DNA from: Micromonospora solifontis | GTDB taxonomy: Bacteria; Actinomycetota; Actinomycetes; Mycobacteriales; Micromonosporaceae | Direction of reading: 5' to 3' | Assembly (NCBI RefSeq): GCF_003725545.1 | Contig: NZ_RJLN01000001.1 | Span: forward strand, 62,001-126,000 | DNA: 64,000 bases | Shown: positions 15,353 through 23,039 of the stretch, piece by piece | Layout of the letters: every line of letters starts with the position of its first letter | Numbering within the stretch: the stretch's first letter is position 1 | Translations under genes and position numbers: made by a program | Notes under the pieces: model-generated | What the model saw: only the letters and a program-made list of their open reading frames with translations | What the model was told of the DNA's origin: nothing | The model's database searches: none

Positions 15353-15807
15353 CCTTAATTGGCGCGAAAGACAGCGAGATGACGCTACCTCCCACGCCGC
15401 CACCGTCATCAGCCTCGCGCGCCATGAGGTCAAATAGGAGCACGGACACAAAGCCCGAGCTGGCGCTCCGACGACAACTTTTTCACCGAGGGCTACGGTA
15501 TCGGGTCGGCTACCGAATTTCCCTGCCGGAACGCGCGGTCCGGCCAGATATCGTCTTCACGCGCCGTAAGGTCGCAATTTTTGTGGATGGTTGCTTCTGG
15601 CACGGATGCCCGCTCCACTGTCGGATGCCGTCTGATCCAAGCGGGTACTGGCACCAGAAGATTGATCGCAACCGAAAGCGCGACTTAGTCGTCAATGAGG
15701 TGCTGCGCGCTGCGGGCTGGACCGTATTTAGGGTCTGGGAACATGAGCCCGCGGACGATGCGGCGCGAGCCATCGACGCTGCACTGGCTCAAGGAACAAG
15801 CACATAG
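15349..15807 (+). CDS. vsr: Vsr-family (very short patch repair) endonuclease
   Basis: GTG 15349 overlaps the methyltransferase stop by 4 bp (GTGA), so the two are translationally coupled; 152 aa. The Vsr fold is clear: MRSNRSTDTKPELALRRQLF, then RYRVGYRISLP, the catalytic RPDIVFTRRKVAIFVDGCFW followed by HGCPLH, NRKRD, and a final GWTVFRVWEHE. Vsr enzymes nick next to T:G mismatches that arise by deamination of methylated cytosine. In C5-methyltransferase clusters they either repair these or act as part of the restriction machinery. Internal Met at SRAMRSNRST is an alternative start. Confidence 0.93.
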   Translation: MTLIGAKDSEMTLPPTPPPSSASRAMRSNRSTDTKPELALRRQLFHRGLRYRVGYRISLPERAVRPDIVFTRRKVAIFVDGCFWHGCPLHCRMPSDPSGYWHQKIDRNRKRDLVVNEVLRAAGWTVFRVWEHEPADDAARAIDAALAQGTST

Positions 15808-16045
15808 GGCGTCGCCAGGCGTCCCTGGCCAGCAGTGCCGGTGCGAGTCTTAGGGTGACGGCCAGGACGGCAGCCGGTCGGATTGCCGACACTCGCCGCC
15901 GGCATGTGGCTCCTGCCTGGACTTCCGCGAGGGAGAGGGGCGCTCCGCAGCTCGCCGCACCGGGCCCGTCCCCCACCGTCAGCAAAGCTAGCCCTTAGAC
16001 TCCTGCTCCCGATCATGGATGGGTAAGAAGTAAGAGGGGTGCCCA
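15808..16045 (+). promoter_or_regulatory. intergenic region with promoter for the GIY-YIG gene
   Basis: No coding sequence. TAGACT (15996-16001) is a good -10 box about 45 nt before GTG 16046. AGAGGGG (about 16032-16038) is the ribosome binding site. The gap implies that this gene can be expressed separately from the methyltransferase. Confidence 0.45.
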
Positions 16046-16822
16046 GTGGCTAGTCGCGGCGTCGCGTCGTACAACGAGCCAGATCACAACCCGCCATCGA
16101 AGGCCTCGCTGCCGACCGAGTTCGTCCAAGGCTTCAGACGGTTGCTGAAGGACGCCATGGGGGCCGTGGATAGCGCGAGCGGCAAGTCCCTCGGCGACTG
16201 CATCGGCGTCTACGCCTTCTACGATTACGATGCAGAGCCAATCTACGTCGGGCAGACGTGGTTGAAGTTCAGAGATCGTATCGGCCGACACCTGACCGGC
16301 CAGCGAAGCGACACGCTGGCGTATCGTATTCTCGATCCCTTCGAGGTCGCAGAGTTGGAGTTCTGGCCAACCGAGCATCTGCGCGACGACCCGGACAAGC
16401 AGGCGAAGCTCAACGCGATCGAGTACTCGGTATATCGTCAAGCGATCCTCGATTCGAAGTATAAGGCAATCCTGAACGAGAAGATTCCCCCGGTTTCGCA
16501 GCTGGTGGAGGCGCCGCCCTCGCATCGTTTCAATTTGGTTCCGGAGCACCTACGAGAAGACCGCGAGCACCCAGACGTTCGTATCGCCCGACGCGCCGAA
16601 ACCCTGGCGCGGGTATCGGCCGTCGCGCACGAACGCGGCGAGGTCTCGCCTGGCCTGCGGCGCGTCATCGTGATCCAAGCGGTCCGTCTCGCTGACTTGG
16701 CGGCTGCGCGCCTGGCCTTCGCGGAAGGGCGAGCCCGGCCGTCTCCTGACGCGATTGACGTGCACGCGCTCGTCGGGACCGTGCTGCGGGAGTCGGAAGC
16801 CGACGATGGCTCCAACAACTAG
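16046..16822 (+). CDS. GIY-YIG nuclease domain protein (candidate restriction nuclease)
   Basis: GTG 16046 follows a purine-rich AGAGGGG site; 258 aa. The GIY-YIG core begins near residue 53: GVYAFYDYDAEPIYVGQTWL, then FRDRIGRHL (catalytic Arg region), a Glu-bearing helix (LNAIEYSVYRQAIL), and YKAILNEK with the conserved Asn. The C-terminal 90 residues are helical and unassigned (ARRAETLARVSAVAHERGE; LRRVIVIQAVRLADLAAARL). Its length and place beside a C5 methyltransferase recall the Eco29kI-type restriction enzymes, which use this fold. It could also be an accessory nuclease for the GHKL protein. Confidence 0.82.
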   Translation: MASRGVASYNEPDHNPPSKASLPTEFVQGFRRLLKDAMGAVDSASGKSLGDCIGVYAFYDYDAEPIYVGQTWLKFRDRIGRHLTGQRSDTLAYRILDPFEVAELEFWPTEHLRDDPDKQAKLNAIEYSVYRQAILDSKYKAILNEKIPPVSQLVEAPPSHRFNLVPEHLREDREHPDVRIARRAETLARVSAVAHERGEVSPGLRRVIVIQAVRLADLAAARLAFAEGRARPSPDAIDVHALVGTVLRESEADDGSNN

Positions 16823-16857
16823 GCTCGCCAGCGGGAAACCATAGAAGTCCAGCTCAT

Positions 16858-16884
16858 CCCGTTGCTCCTACCGAGAGCAACGGG
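16858..16884 (+). terminator. stem-loop after the GIY-YIG gene
   Basis: CCCGTTGCTC (16858-16867) pairs perfectly with GAGCAACGGG (16875-16884) around a 7-nt loop. It lies 36 bp after the GIY-YIG stop and is a probable terminator. The following bases to 17134 hold no gene. Confidence 0.6.
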
Positions 16885-17134
16885 CGGGCTCGGCGAGAAG
16901 CCACCACCCGGAGGTCCATCAACGTCAGCAGCGCTCTAGAGGCGACGTGCACCCGTTCCGGTACGGCGCATTGACCTCCCTCCACCGACCGGGCTCCGGC
17001 AAAACGAGTGATACCCGGCCGAAACCGGCTCCACTGCGCAACCAACTGTGCCCGGCTCCTCACCAGGGGTCTTCCTGGGAGTCTCCCTGCCAACTAGCCT
17101 GAGAACTTCGCACCGCTTACGAGGGGAGTGCTTC

Positions 17135-19129
17135 GTGGCTGACGAGCCCGCTTACTACATGAGGATCAGCCTCAACGTACTCAACCACCTCGGTCTGAAC
17201 CTTTACAGCAATGTTCCAGCCGTCCTTTCTGAAGTTGTGGCGAATGCGTATGACGCAGACGCCACCGAAGTTCGGATCACGATTGATCGGGACCGCGGCC
17301 GCCTAGTCATCCAGGACGACGGCGAAGGGATGGTCCAGGCCGACATCAACGATCGGTATCTTCACGTCGGCTATCAACGACGTAAGGATAACCGTCAGAC
17401 CACGGCCAAGTTCGGCCGAGCTGTGATGGGCAGGAAGGGAATCGGCAAGCTTTCTCTTTTCTCGATCGCGGAGACAGTAGAGGTTCACACGAGCAAGGAC
17501 GGTCAGCGAAACGCCCTCCGCATGACCATTGACGGAATCCGCGAAGCTATCGGCGATGACCCGACCAACTCGAAGCCCTACTGTCCAGAGGTGCTCGACC
17601 CGGCTTTGGTGGATTTCGAGCGAGGCACTCGGATTGTGCTGACGGACCTGAAGAAGGGCCTGACCAACGTCGCGGCAGGTTTGCGAAAGCGGTTAGCCCG
17701 ACGCTTCTCGGTGCTCGGTGCGCAGCATTCATTCCGCCTTTTCATGGACGGCGAGGAAGTCACCGTCCAAGACCGAGACTACTTCCACAAACTCCAGTAC
17801 GTCTGGGCCTATGGCGACGACGAAGAGGGCCGGAAGATCCTCGCGCGTTGCAGCAACGCAACCGAAAAGCTGATTGGAGAGGCACCGACGGTCGCCGGCG
17901 GGCGAGTGACTGGCTGGATCGGCACGGTCGCTAACGCCGGGTCTCTGAAAGAGCCCGACGGGGAGAATATCAATAGCATTCACCTGATGGTGCGCGGGAA
18001 GTTAGGACATGAAGACCTTCTCGAAGAGTTTAATGAAGGCAAGATCTTCCGCGCTTATCTGATTGGCGAAATTCATGCCGACTTCCTCGACACTGATGAA
18101 GAGTCGGACATTGCCACGAGCAGCAGGCAGCGGATTATTGAGGACGATCCTCGATACCAAGCATTACTGCAATGGCTTCGCAAGGAGATCTCAGCCATCG
18201 GTAATGCCTGGAACGACTTCCGTAACGCTGCGGGAACCAAGGCGGCCCTGGACAACCCGCATATCAAGGACTGGTTCGACTCCTTGAGGGGTAAGAGTCG
18301 TCAGCGGGCGCAACGGCTGTTTGGCAAGATTAACCAGCTTACTGTCGATGATGAGCGCCAGCGCCAAGAGTTGTTCGCCCACTCAGTGCTCGCCTTCGAG
18401 ACGCTCCGATACCGGGACAATCTCGATGCACTCGACGACATGGAGGCCAGCGATTACGCTGCGGTCGCCTCGGTGTTCACAGGCATTGAGGACCTAGAGT
18501 CGGCGCTCTACCATCAGATTGTCGTACAACGCCTTCGGGTGATTGACAAGCTGCGCGCACATATGGACGAGAATGCTTTGGAGCGCGTGCTCCAGGAATA
18601 CCTTTTCGAAAATATGTGGCTTCTAGACCCGTCCTGGGAACGGGCCACCGATCGAGCAATGGAGGAGAGGATCGGGAGGCGATTCGCCGAAATCAGAGAT
18701 CAGTTGACCGATGAAGAAGCAAATTCGCGCATCGACATCCGGTATAAGAAGGTCACTGGCACACACGTAATCGTAGAGCTTAAGCGAAATTCCGTCATTA
18801 CTAGCACTGCCACGCTGCTTGAACAAGTTGATAAATACCGAAACGCGCTACTCCGCCACCTCCGAGACGTTGGGCGGGACGAACCCGTCGAGGTGGTCTG
18901 TATCGTCGGACGTGACCTGCGCGACTGGGTGCAGCCATACGGCCGGGAGGAGTCACGACAGGTCCTGGCCGCCAAGAACATTCGAGTGCTTAAGTACGAA
19001 GAGCTGTTGCAGGACGCATACGACGGTTATCGTGAATACATCAATCGATCAGAGGACATTGGGCGAGTGCGGAAGTTGCTCGACTATATCGCCGACGACT
19101 CGACCGGGCAGTCGACCGAAGGTGACTGA
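17135..19129 (+). CDS. GHKL (MORC/HgiDII-like) ATPase fused to a PD-(D/E)XK nuclease domain
   Basis: GTG 17135 (VADEPAYYMRISLNVLNHLG) has GAGGGG upstream; 664 aa. The N-terminal Bergerat ATPase has the N box VLSEVVANAYDADATEV, the G1 box IQDDGEGM and the G2 box GRKGIGKLSLFS, then a transducer-like domain with GTRIVLTDLKKG. A long helical middle follows. The C-terminus (residues about 500-610) carries NSRIDIRYKKVTGTHVIVEL followed by KRN, i.e. D...ELK of a PD-(D/E)XK nuclease, then HLRDVGRDEPVEVVCIVGRD. This matches the BbrUII/HgiDII type of ATP-dependent restriction protein. It contains several TTA codons and is visibly lower in GC than flanking DNA. Confidence 0.88.
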   Translation: MADEPAYYMRISLNVLNHLGLNLYSNVPAVLSEVVANAYDADATEVRITIDRDRGRLVIQDDGEGMVQADINDRYLHVGYQRRKDNRQTTAKFGRAVMGRKGIGKLSLFSIAETVEVHTSKDGQRNALRMTIDGIREAIGDDPTNSKPYCPEVLDPALVDFERGTRIVLTDLKKGLTNVAAGLRKRLARRFSVLGAQHSFRLFMDGEEVTVQDRDYFHKLQYVWAYGDDEEGRKILARCSNATEKLIGEAPTVAGGRVTGWIGTVANAGSLKEPDGENINSIHLMVRGKLGHEDLLEEFNEGKIFRAYLIGEIHADFLDTDEESDIATSSRQRIIEDDPRYQALLQWLRKEISAIGNAWNDFRNAAGTKAALDNPHIKDWFDSLRGKSRQRAQRLFGKINQLTVDDERQRQELFAHSVLAFETLRYRDNLDALDDMEASDYAAVASVFTGIEDLESALYHQIVVQRLRVIDKLRAHMDENALERVLQEYLFENMWLLDPSWERATDRAMEERIGRRFAEIRDQLTDEEANSRIDIRYKKVTGTHVIVELKRNSVITSTATLLEQVDKYRNALLRHLRDVGRDEPVEVVCIVGRDLRDWVQPYGREESRQVLAAKNIRVLKYEELLQDAYDGYREYINRSEDIGRVRKLLDYIADDSTGQSTEGD

Positions 19130-19183
19130 GCCGAGGCTGTATTAGCCGACTGAACAATCGCTACGCCAGCTGGAGTCCGGTGA

Positions 19184-19957
19184 ATGGTTGAAGTTCTCGG
19201 ATTTTGCTACCCCGCATGCCCGTCTTTATTTTTGGGAAGACGGGCATGCGGGCCGCTCAACATTGTCTGGGATACCAACGTCCTCATTGACTACCAGGAT
19301 TTCGGTTTATCCCTCTGGGAAGGTGAGCCGCTCCCACTAAAGGACCTCGGGTACCGCGAAGAGGTCGAAGCACTCGGCCAACTGATACAGGTCTGGTCAA
19401 CGCGAGACGTGAGTTTCCACATCATGCCCCGGACCGTAGATGACGCGAAGCGGAAGCTAACGGCTAGGCGGCGCCAGACGAGAGAACACATGATAGATCG
19501 ACTCGTTAGCGCCTTGCTCCTCGAAGGCCAGAGGTCCGACTGCGATCCGTCGGAGTGGTACTTGCCGGTTGAAGCCGCGGGCTGTGGTGAACTGGATGGC
19601 CAGCTCGACCTATTCTCGGGGGAGGCTGTTGAAGGTAGGGAAAACGTTCTTCGGAGGCTGCCGAAAGGTGCAGACCGAGACTTGATCGGGCAGGCGCTAG
19701 ATAGCGACATGCACGTCTTCCTGACAAGGGACGCTGACATACTGAAGGTGGGACCGTCACTGACCAAGCTGGGACTAGTGGCCACGAGCCCAGCTCGTTT
19801 GATGGGCACCCTTGCCGCCTATGGGGTAACGCCCTTCGCTGGCGGCCTTGCCGAACATTCGAACTGCCCCTTTCGGTCCGGAGTACTGCTCAACGACCTT
19901 CAACGCATGTCGTACCTGATAGAGGCGTTGTACCCCCCTGACGCGCTTGACGATTGA
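19184..19957 (+). CDS. PIN-domain ribonuclease-like protein of the defence island
   Basis: 257 aa from ATG 19184, with GGAG 8-9 nt upstream. The PIN fold is indicated by VWDTNVLIDY (first acidic residue) and HVFLTRDADILKVG (later acidic cluster), with GADRDLIGQALDSD between. PIN domains are metal-dependent RNases, commonly toxins or defence effectors. The first 25 codons span a perfect 16-bp inverted repeat (19211-19252); TTG 19232 within it is an alternative start. The gene uses TTA codons (19226, 19304) and follows the GHKL gene by 54 bp, so it is probably part of the same system. Confidence 0.8.
   Translation: MVEVLGFCYPACPSLFLGRRACGPLNIVWDTNVLIDYQDFGLSLWEGEPLPLKDLGYREEVEALGQLIQVWSTRDVSFHIMPRTVDDAKRKLTARRRQTREHMIDRLVSALLLEGQRSDCDPSEWYLPVEAAGCGELDGQLDLFSGEAVEGRENVLRRLPKGADRDLIGQALDSDMHVFLTRDADILKVGPSLTKLGLVATSPARLMGTLAAYGVTPFAGGLAEHSNCPFRSGVLLNDLQRMSYLIEALYPPDALDD
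19211..19252 (+). terminator. perfect 16-bp stem-loop overlapping the PIN gene start
   Basis: CCCGCATGCCCGTCTT (19211-19226) and AAGACGGGCATGCGGG (19237-19252) are exact reverse complements around a 10-nt loop, TATTTTTGGG. It may terminate the GHKL transcript or fold over the start region of the PIN message to limit its translation. Confidence 0.65.
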
Positions 19958-20534
19958 CTGTCAACCGCCACTTGACGTTGCACTCTCGCGAGCGGACCGC
20001 ATGCAAGCCGACGAGGCCGTGGGGGGGATGCGGCGCGAGCATCACGGGCAGGCCCCCGCCTGCCGGCAACGCCGGCCCGAGGGGTCGCAGAGGCTCCGGG
20101 GTCAAGGGCGGCCCGCAGGGCCGTCGCGTCAGCGATGCGAAGCACCCTTGAGGCCGGAGGGGCGGCCCCGCATCCTCCGCGCCGCATCCCCACCACGGCC
20201 GGCGGTGACTCGCCCTACGGCGTGGCGGGTGCCACGGCCGCCGCGCCCCGGCCGGCTGCCGGCCCACCACACCCCCGGTCAACGGCCTGTCGTTCTGCGG
20301 CGGCCCTCCGGGCTTCCCGCTCTCCGCGCCAGCCGTCGGGCATCAGGCGTGACGGCCGCAGAGCGACAGCGGCGCGGCCGGCTCGCGCCCAGGCGGCGGC
20401 GCGTGCGGCCCGTTCAGGGCCGCCTTGAAGACGTACAGAAACTTTGAACCACTTCTCCGGCAGCCGGCAGCCGGTCGGCACCTGCCTGCCCCGGCGGGAT
20501 GGTGGGGAGCGTCGGCCCTCCGTAGGCTGAGTCC
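19958..20534. other. intergenic boundary between defence island and AICE backbone
   Basis: About 580 bases with no convincing gene. GC rises sharply from about 20000 on. Reading frames exist on both strands but are composed of Pro, Arg and Gly with no ribosome binding site. TAGGCT (20523-20528) is the -10 box of the HD gene. An origin or oriT could lie here, but no iterons were seen. Confidence 0.4.
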
Positions 20535-21122
20535 ATGGCCAACTTCGTCGATGTCGCCCGGGAGATCGCACGGCGGAAGCTGGAGGCTCCATTGCCTCGC
20601 CGGTGGAGTCACGTCCGGGCGGTAGCAGCGAAGGCCCACGCTGTCAGTGGAGCCGTTGCCCCGGAGGACCGTGATGTGCTGGTGGCCTCTGCCTGGCTCC
20701 ACGACGTGGGTTACAGCCCTGATCTCGTTGACACGGGCTTTCACTCTCTCGACGGTGGGAGGTGGCTGCGGCGTGAGCGGTTCGATGACCGCATTGCTGG
20801 CCTGGTCGCTCACCACTCGTGTGCCTGGTTGGAAGCGGAAGAGCGCGGCCTCTATGACGTCCTGGTCTCCGAGTTTCCCCGGGAAGACTCGCCGGTCGCT
20901 GATGCCTTGTGTTTCTCGGACATGACGACGGGTCCCGACGGCCAGAACTTCGAGGTGTTGGATCGACTGGCGGAGATCCGATCTCGCTACGGCCCGGATC
21001 ACCTGGTGACACGTTTTATCGTCCGGGCGGAGCCAGAGATGGTTTCCGCGGTACGCCGCACGGAGGCCCGGCTCGCGGGGAGCACCCCTCAGCCGATGTA
21101 CGGTTCTCGGCGCTCTTCGTAG
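20535..21122 (+). CDS. HD-domain metal-dependent hydrolase
   Basis: ATG 20535 lies 6 nt after a TAGGCT -10 box (leaderless); 195 aa. HD-superfamily residues are visible: RRWSHVRAVAAKAH (first His), LVASAWLHDVGYSPDL (HD pair) and IAGLVAHHS (following His), with a late Asp in ALCFSDMTTGPDG. Such proteins hydrolyse phosphate esters of nucleotides or related substrates. The last 34 bp overlap the convergent NUDIX gene. HD, NUDIX and XRE genes commonly occur together in AICEs, possibly as a housekeeping or regulatory module. Confidence 0.88.
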   Translation: MANFVDVAREIARRKLEAPLPRRWSHVRAVAAKAHAVSGAVAPEDRDVLVASAWLHDVGYSPDLVDTGFHSLDGGRWLRRERFDDRIAGLVAHHSCAWLEAEERGLYDVLVSEFPREDSPVADALCFSDMTTGPDGQNFEVLDRLAEIRSRYGPDHLVTRFIVRAEPEMVSAVRRTEARLAGSTPQPMYGSRRSS

Positions 21123-21559
21123 CCGTGCGCGATGCGCAGCAGGGTCGACGGATGGATCGTGTAGCCGTCGAGCTCGTCGCGGCTCACCCATCGGACATCG
21201 CTCGATTCGTCGCTGGTCGTCAGCACCCCGTCGACCGGTGTAGCTCGGAAGCACAGGGAGAACTGCTGCCGAACCTCGCCGTTGGAGTACGCGATGACGT
21301 GGCCCGGATCGGAGTAGACACCCACGATGTCGGTCACCTCGACGGTGATCCCGGTTTCTTCCCTTGTCTCCCTGACCGCCGTCTGTGCCACTGTCTCCCC
21401 GATCTCCTGGCCTCCGCCAGGAAGGGACCACAGGTTGTTGTCCGTGCGGTGAATCAACAACACGCGGCCGTGATTGTCTCTCACGAACACGGAGACGGCC
21501 ACGACGATGCTGTTGGCCCTCGGCGCGTTCGGGTCGTGGTAGTGCTCGGTTCTCGCCAC
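21089..21559 (-). CDS. NUDIX hydrolase
   Basis: 156 aa. The NUDIX box is complete: GGGQEIGETVAQTAVRETRE followed by ETGI (GX5EX7REUXEEXGU). Flanking strands are SIVVAVSVFVRDNHGRVLLI and SSDVRWVSRDELDGY. It hydrolyses nucleoside diphosphates linked to another moiety; the substrate is unknown. It converges with the HD gene, sharing 34 bp at the 3' ends, and lies 5 bp downstream of the XRE/DUF5919 gene on the same strand, so it is probably in that operon. An AICE of the pSAM2 kind also encodes a NUDIX protein. Confidence 0.92.
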   Translation of the reverse strand: MARTEHYHDPNAPRANSIVVAVSVFVRDNHGRVLLIHRTDNNLWSLPGGGQEIGETVAQTAVRETREETGITVEVTDIVGVYSDPGHVIAYSNGEVRQQFSLCFRATPVDGVLTTSDESSDVRWVSRDELDGYTIHPSTLLRIAHGYEERREPYIG

Positions 21560-21564
21560 GGTAT

Positions 21565-22323
21565 CTAGGCTGCCACCTCTGCTTCGTCAAGTGGGGACGA
21601 GGACAACAGGACCCGGTCGAAGCTGTCGGCGTAGGTCCTGAACATGTCCCCGCCGGATAGCTGGCGCAGGTGCATCACCGGAGCGTGGGGCGCCGGAATT
21701 CCGAGGACGTGCGTGTTGACCAGCATCTCGTCATCGAACCGGTAGATCGAGTTGTAGAGGGTCGTCTCGTGGTACTTGACCTCGACGCGTGGGGTGCCGC
21801 TCAGACGGTCGTAGTACCCCCGGACCTGCCGAATCTTGGCTGCCATAACGCCAGGTGCCCCCTCCTCGACGCTCCTTCGCTCGATAGCTGGGCTGGCCGG
21901 ATCGCCCAGCAGGACGCGGATGGAGACACCGTCAAGTGCCTTCTGCCGCAGGGTGTCGATCAGTCCAGGGTCCTGCTCAACCAGGAAGAGTCCCGCATAC
22001 GCGAGAACGTCGATCCGTTCTGTCGCCCTTTCGATGAGTCGGTGCCAGACCTCATACGGCACAGAGGACCGACGGGAGTAGATCTGGATGATTTCGCTCT
22101 GTCCAAGCCGTGATGCCTTCTCGGGTGTGACCGCGTTCGGCCAGAGGTAGGACTCAGACTCACGCACGGTTGCGGCAATGGCGTGCCGGTGACGAGGGTA
22201 GGGCGTCCGATCTTGCGTGATCCACCGCTCCACCGTCTTCGGATCTACCCCGATCTTCTCGGCGAGCAAGGCAGGGGTCATGCCGTTGCGAAGGATGGCG
22301 TCGCGCAGTCGGTCGTTCGGCAT
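21565..22323 (-). CDS. XRE-family regulator with DUF5919 (PLD-like) C-terminal domain
   Basis: 252 aa from ATG 22323 with TGGAGG upstream. The N-terminal helix-turn-helix is DRLRDAILRNGMTPALLAEK, then IGVDPKTVERWI. The C-terminal domain (VWHRLIERATERIDVLAYAG, ISIRVLLGD-like segment, VEVKYHETTLYNSIYRFDDE, ML) looks like the phospholipase D-related DUF5919 domain common in actinomycete AICE regulators. It probably represses its own divergent region, where an inverted repeat lies at 22339-22383. Confidence 0.88.
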   Translation of the reverse strand: MPNDRLRDAILRNGMTPALLAEKIGVDPKTVERWITQDRTPYPRHRHAIAATVRESESYLWPNAVTPEKASRLGQSEIIQIYSRRSSVPYEVWHRLIERATERIDVLAYAGLFLVEQDPGLIDTLRQKALDGVSIRVLLGDPASPAIERRSVEEGAPGVMAAKIRQVRGYYDRLSGTPRVEVKYHETTLYNSIYRFDDEMLVNTHVLGIPAPHAPVMHLRQLSGGDMFRTYADSFDRVLLSSSPLDEAEVAA

Positions 22324-22338
22324 CAGGAGCCTCCAAGG

Positions 22339-22383
22339 GACGACTAGGACGCATTCAAGGTAACAAAGACGTCCCTAGTTGTC
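22339..22383. promoter_or_regulatory. candidate XRE operator, inverted repeat
   Basis: GACGACTAGGACG (22339-22351) and CGTCCCTAGTTGTC (22370-22383) are inverted copies apart from one mismatch and one missing base. They lie just upstream of the XRE gene and of the plus-strand transfer operon. Confidence 0.5.
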
Positions 22384-22494
22384 TACGTGGTCGGGTGGCT
22401 CGTCCCGCTCCATAAAGGAGCCTTATTGGCAGAGGTCACGAGCACAGTCCACCGGGGACACGCTCAAGCTGACCCGAGACACAGGAGGTCTGTT

Positions 22495-22812
22495 GTGAAG
22501 CTGTACGTGGACACCAAGGCGAAGCAGGTGACGGTGTCGAGGGACCCGGAGCCGAAGAACGACCAGAACGGCAATCAGCGGTCGGAGAAGGGAACGGGCC
22601 GGCTCATGTGGTCGACCCAGGTCTTCGTTCTCGACGAGACGGGCGGTGAGGTCATCACCATCACCACGGCGGGTGAGAAGCCGGGCGTGATGGTGGGGCA
22701 GCTCATCGAGGTCGAGCAGTTGGAGGCAATTCCGTGGGCGACCAACGGGCGTAACGGCGTCGCGTTCCGTGCCGTGTCGCTGAAGCCGAAGGCTGGTTCG
22801 GCGGCCAAGTAG
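22495..22812 (+). CDS. SCO3933-family regulatory protein
   Basis: GTG 22495 follows ACAGGAGGTC, a strong ribosome binding site; 105 aa. The sequence MKLYVDTKAKQVTVSRDPEP, with a central LMWSTQVFVLDETGGEVITI and a C-terminal NGVAFRAVSLKPK, matches small AICE proteins of the SCO3933 type, which sit directly upstream of the transfer genes. Family members are thought to control replication or excision (Pra of pSAM2 has a similar size and place). A beta-rich, DNA-binding fold is likely. It is the first gene of the backbone operon. Confidence 0.78.
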   Translation: MKLYVDTKAKQVTVSRDPEPKNDQNGNQRSEKGTGRLMWSTQVFVLDETGGEVITITTAGEKPGVMVGQLIEVEQLEAIPWATNGRNGVAFRAVSLKPKAGSAAK

Positions 22813-22888
22813 TCCTTCGCACAGCGTGCTGTGTGAAGCCTGCGGTGTCTCACCTCAAGCGGCCTGACGTCCGCTGAATTCAAACGGT

Positions 22889-22996
22889 CCGGGAGTGGTT
22901 CCGACTCCTACATTCCCGGCCGGTCGCCACCTGTGGTGGTGACATCCCCGCAAGAGCTGGCGCGGGGTCGGTCCGACTCCTACATCTGCCGACCCC
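22889..22996 (+). ncRNA. twin stem-loops with identical apical sequence (candidate structured leader RNA)
   Basis: Hairpin 1: CCGGGA (22889-22894) with TCCCGG (22914-22919). Hairpin 2: GGGGTCGG (22964-22971) with CCGACCCC (22989-22996), extendable to about 11 bp. Both loops contain the same 14 nt, TCCGACTCCTACAT (22900-22913 and 22972-22985). A small CCACC/GGTGG hairpin lies between (22927-22939). The region is the untranslated leader of the membrane gene at 23040. CUCCU in the loops could pair with a Shine-Dalgarno sequence or be a protein site. Confidence 0.6.
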
Positions 22997-23039
22997 GTGC
23001 CCTCCAACTCATCCCGCCCATTACCTGGGAGGACTCGTC

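Noticed and set aside
19890..20282. Minus-strand frame after the PIN gene
   Set aside because: The sequence is Pro/Arg/Gly-rich low complexity with no start signal.
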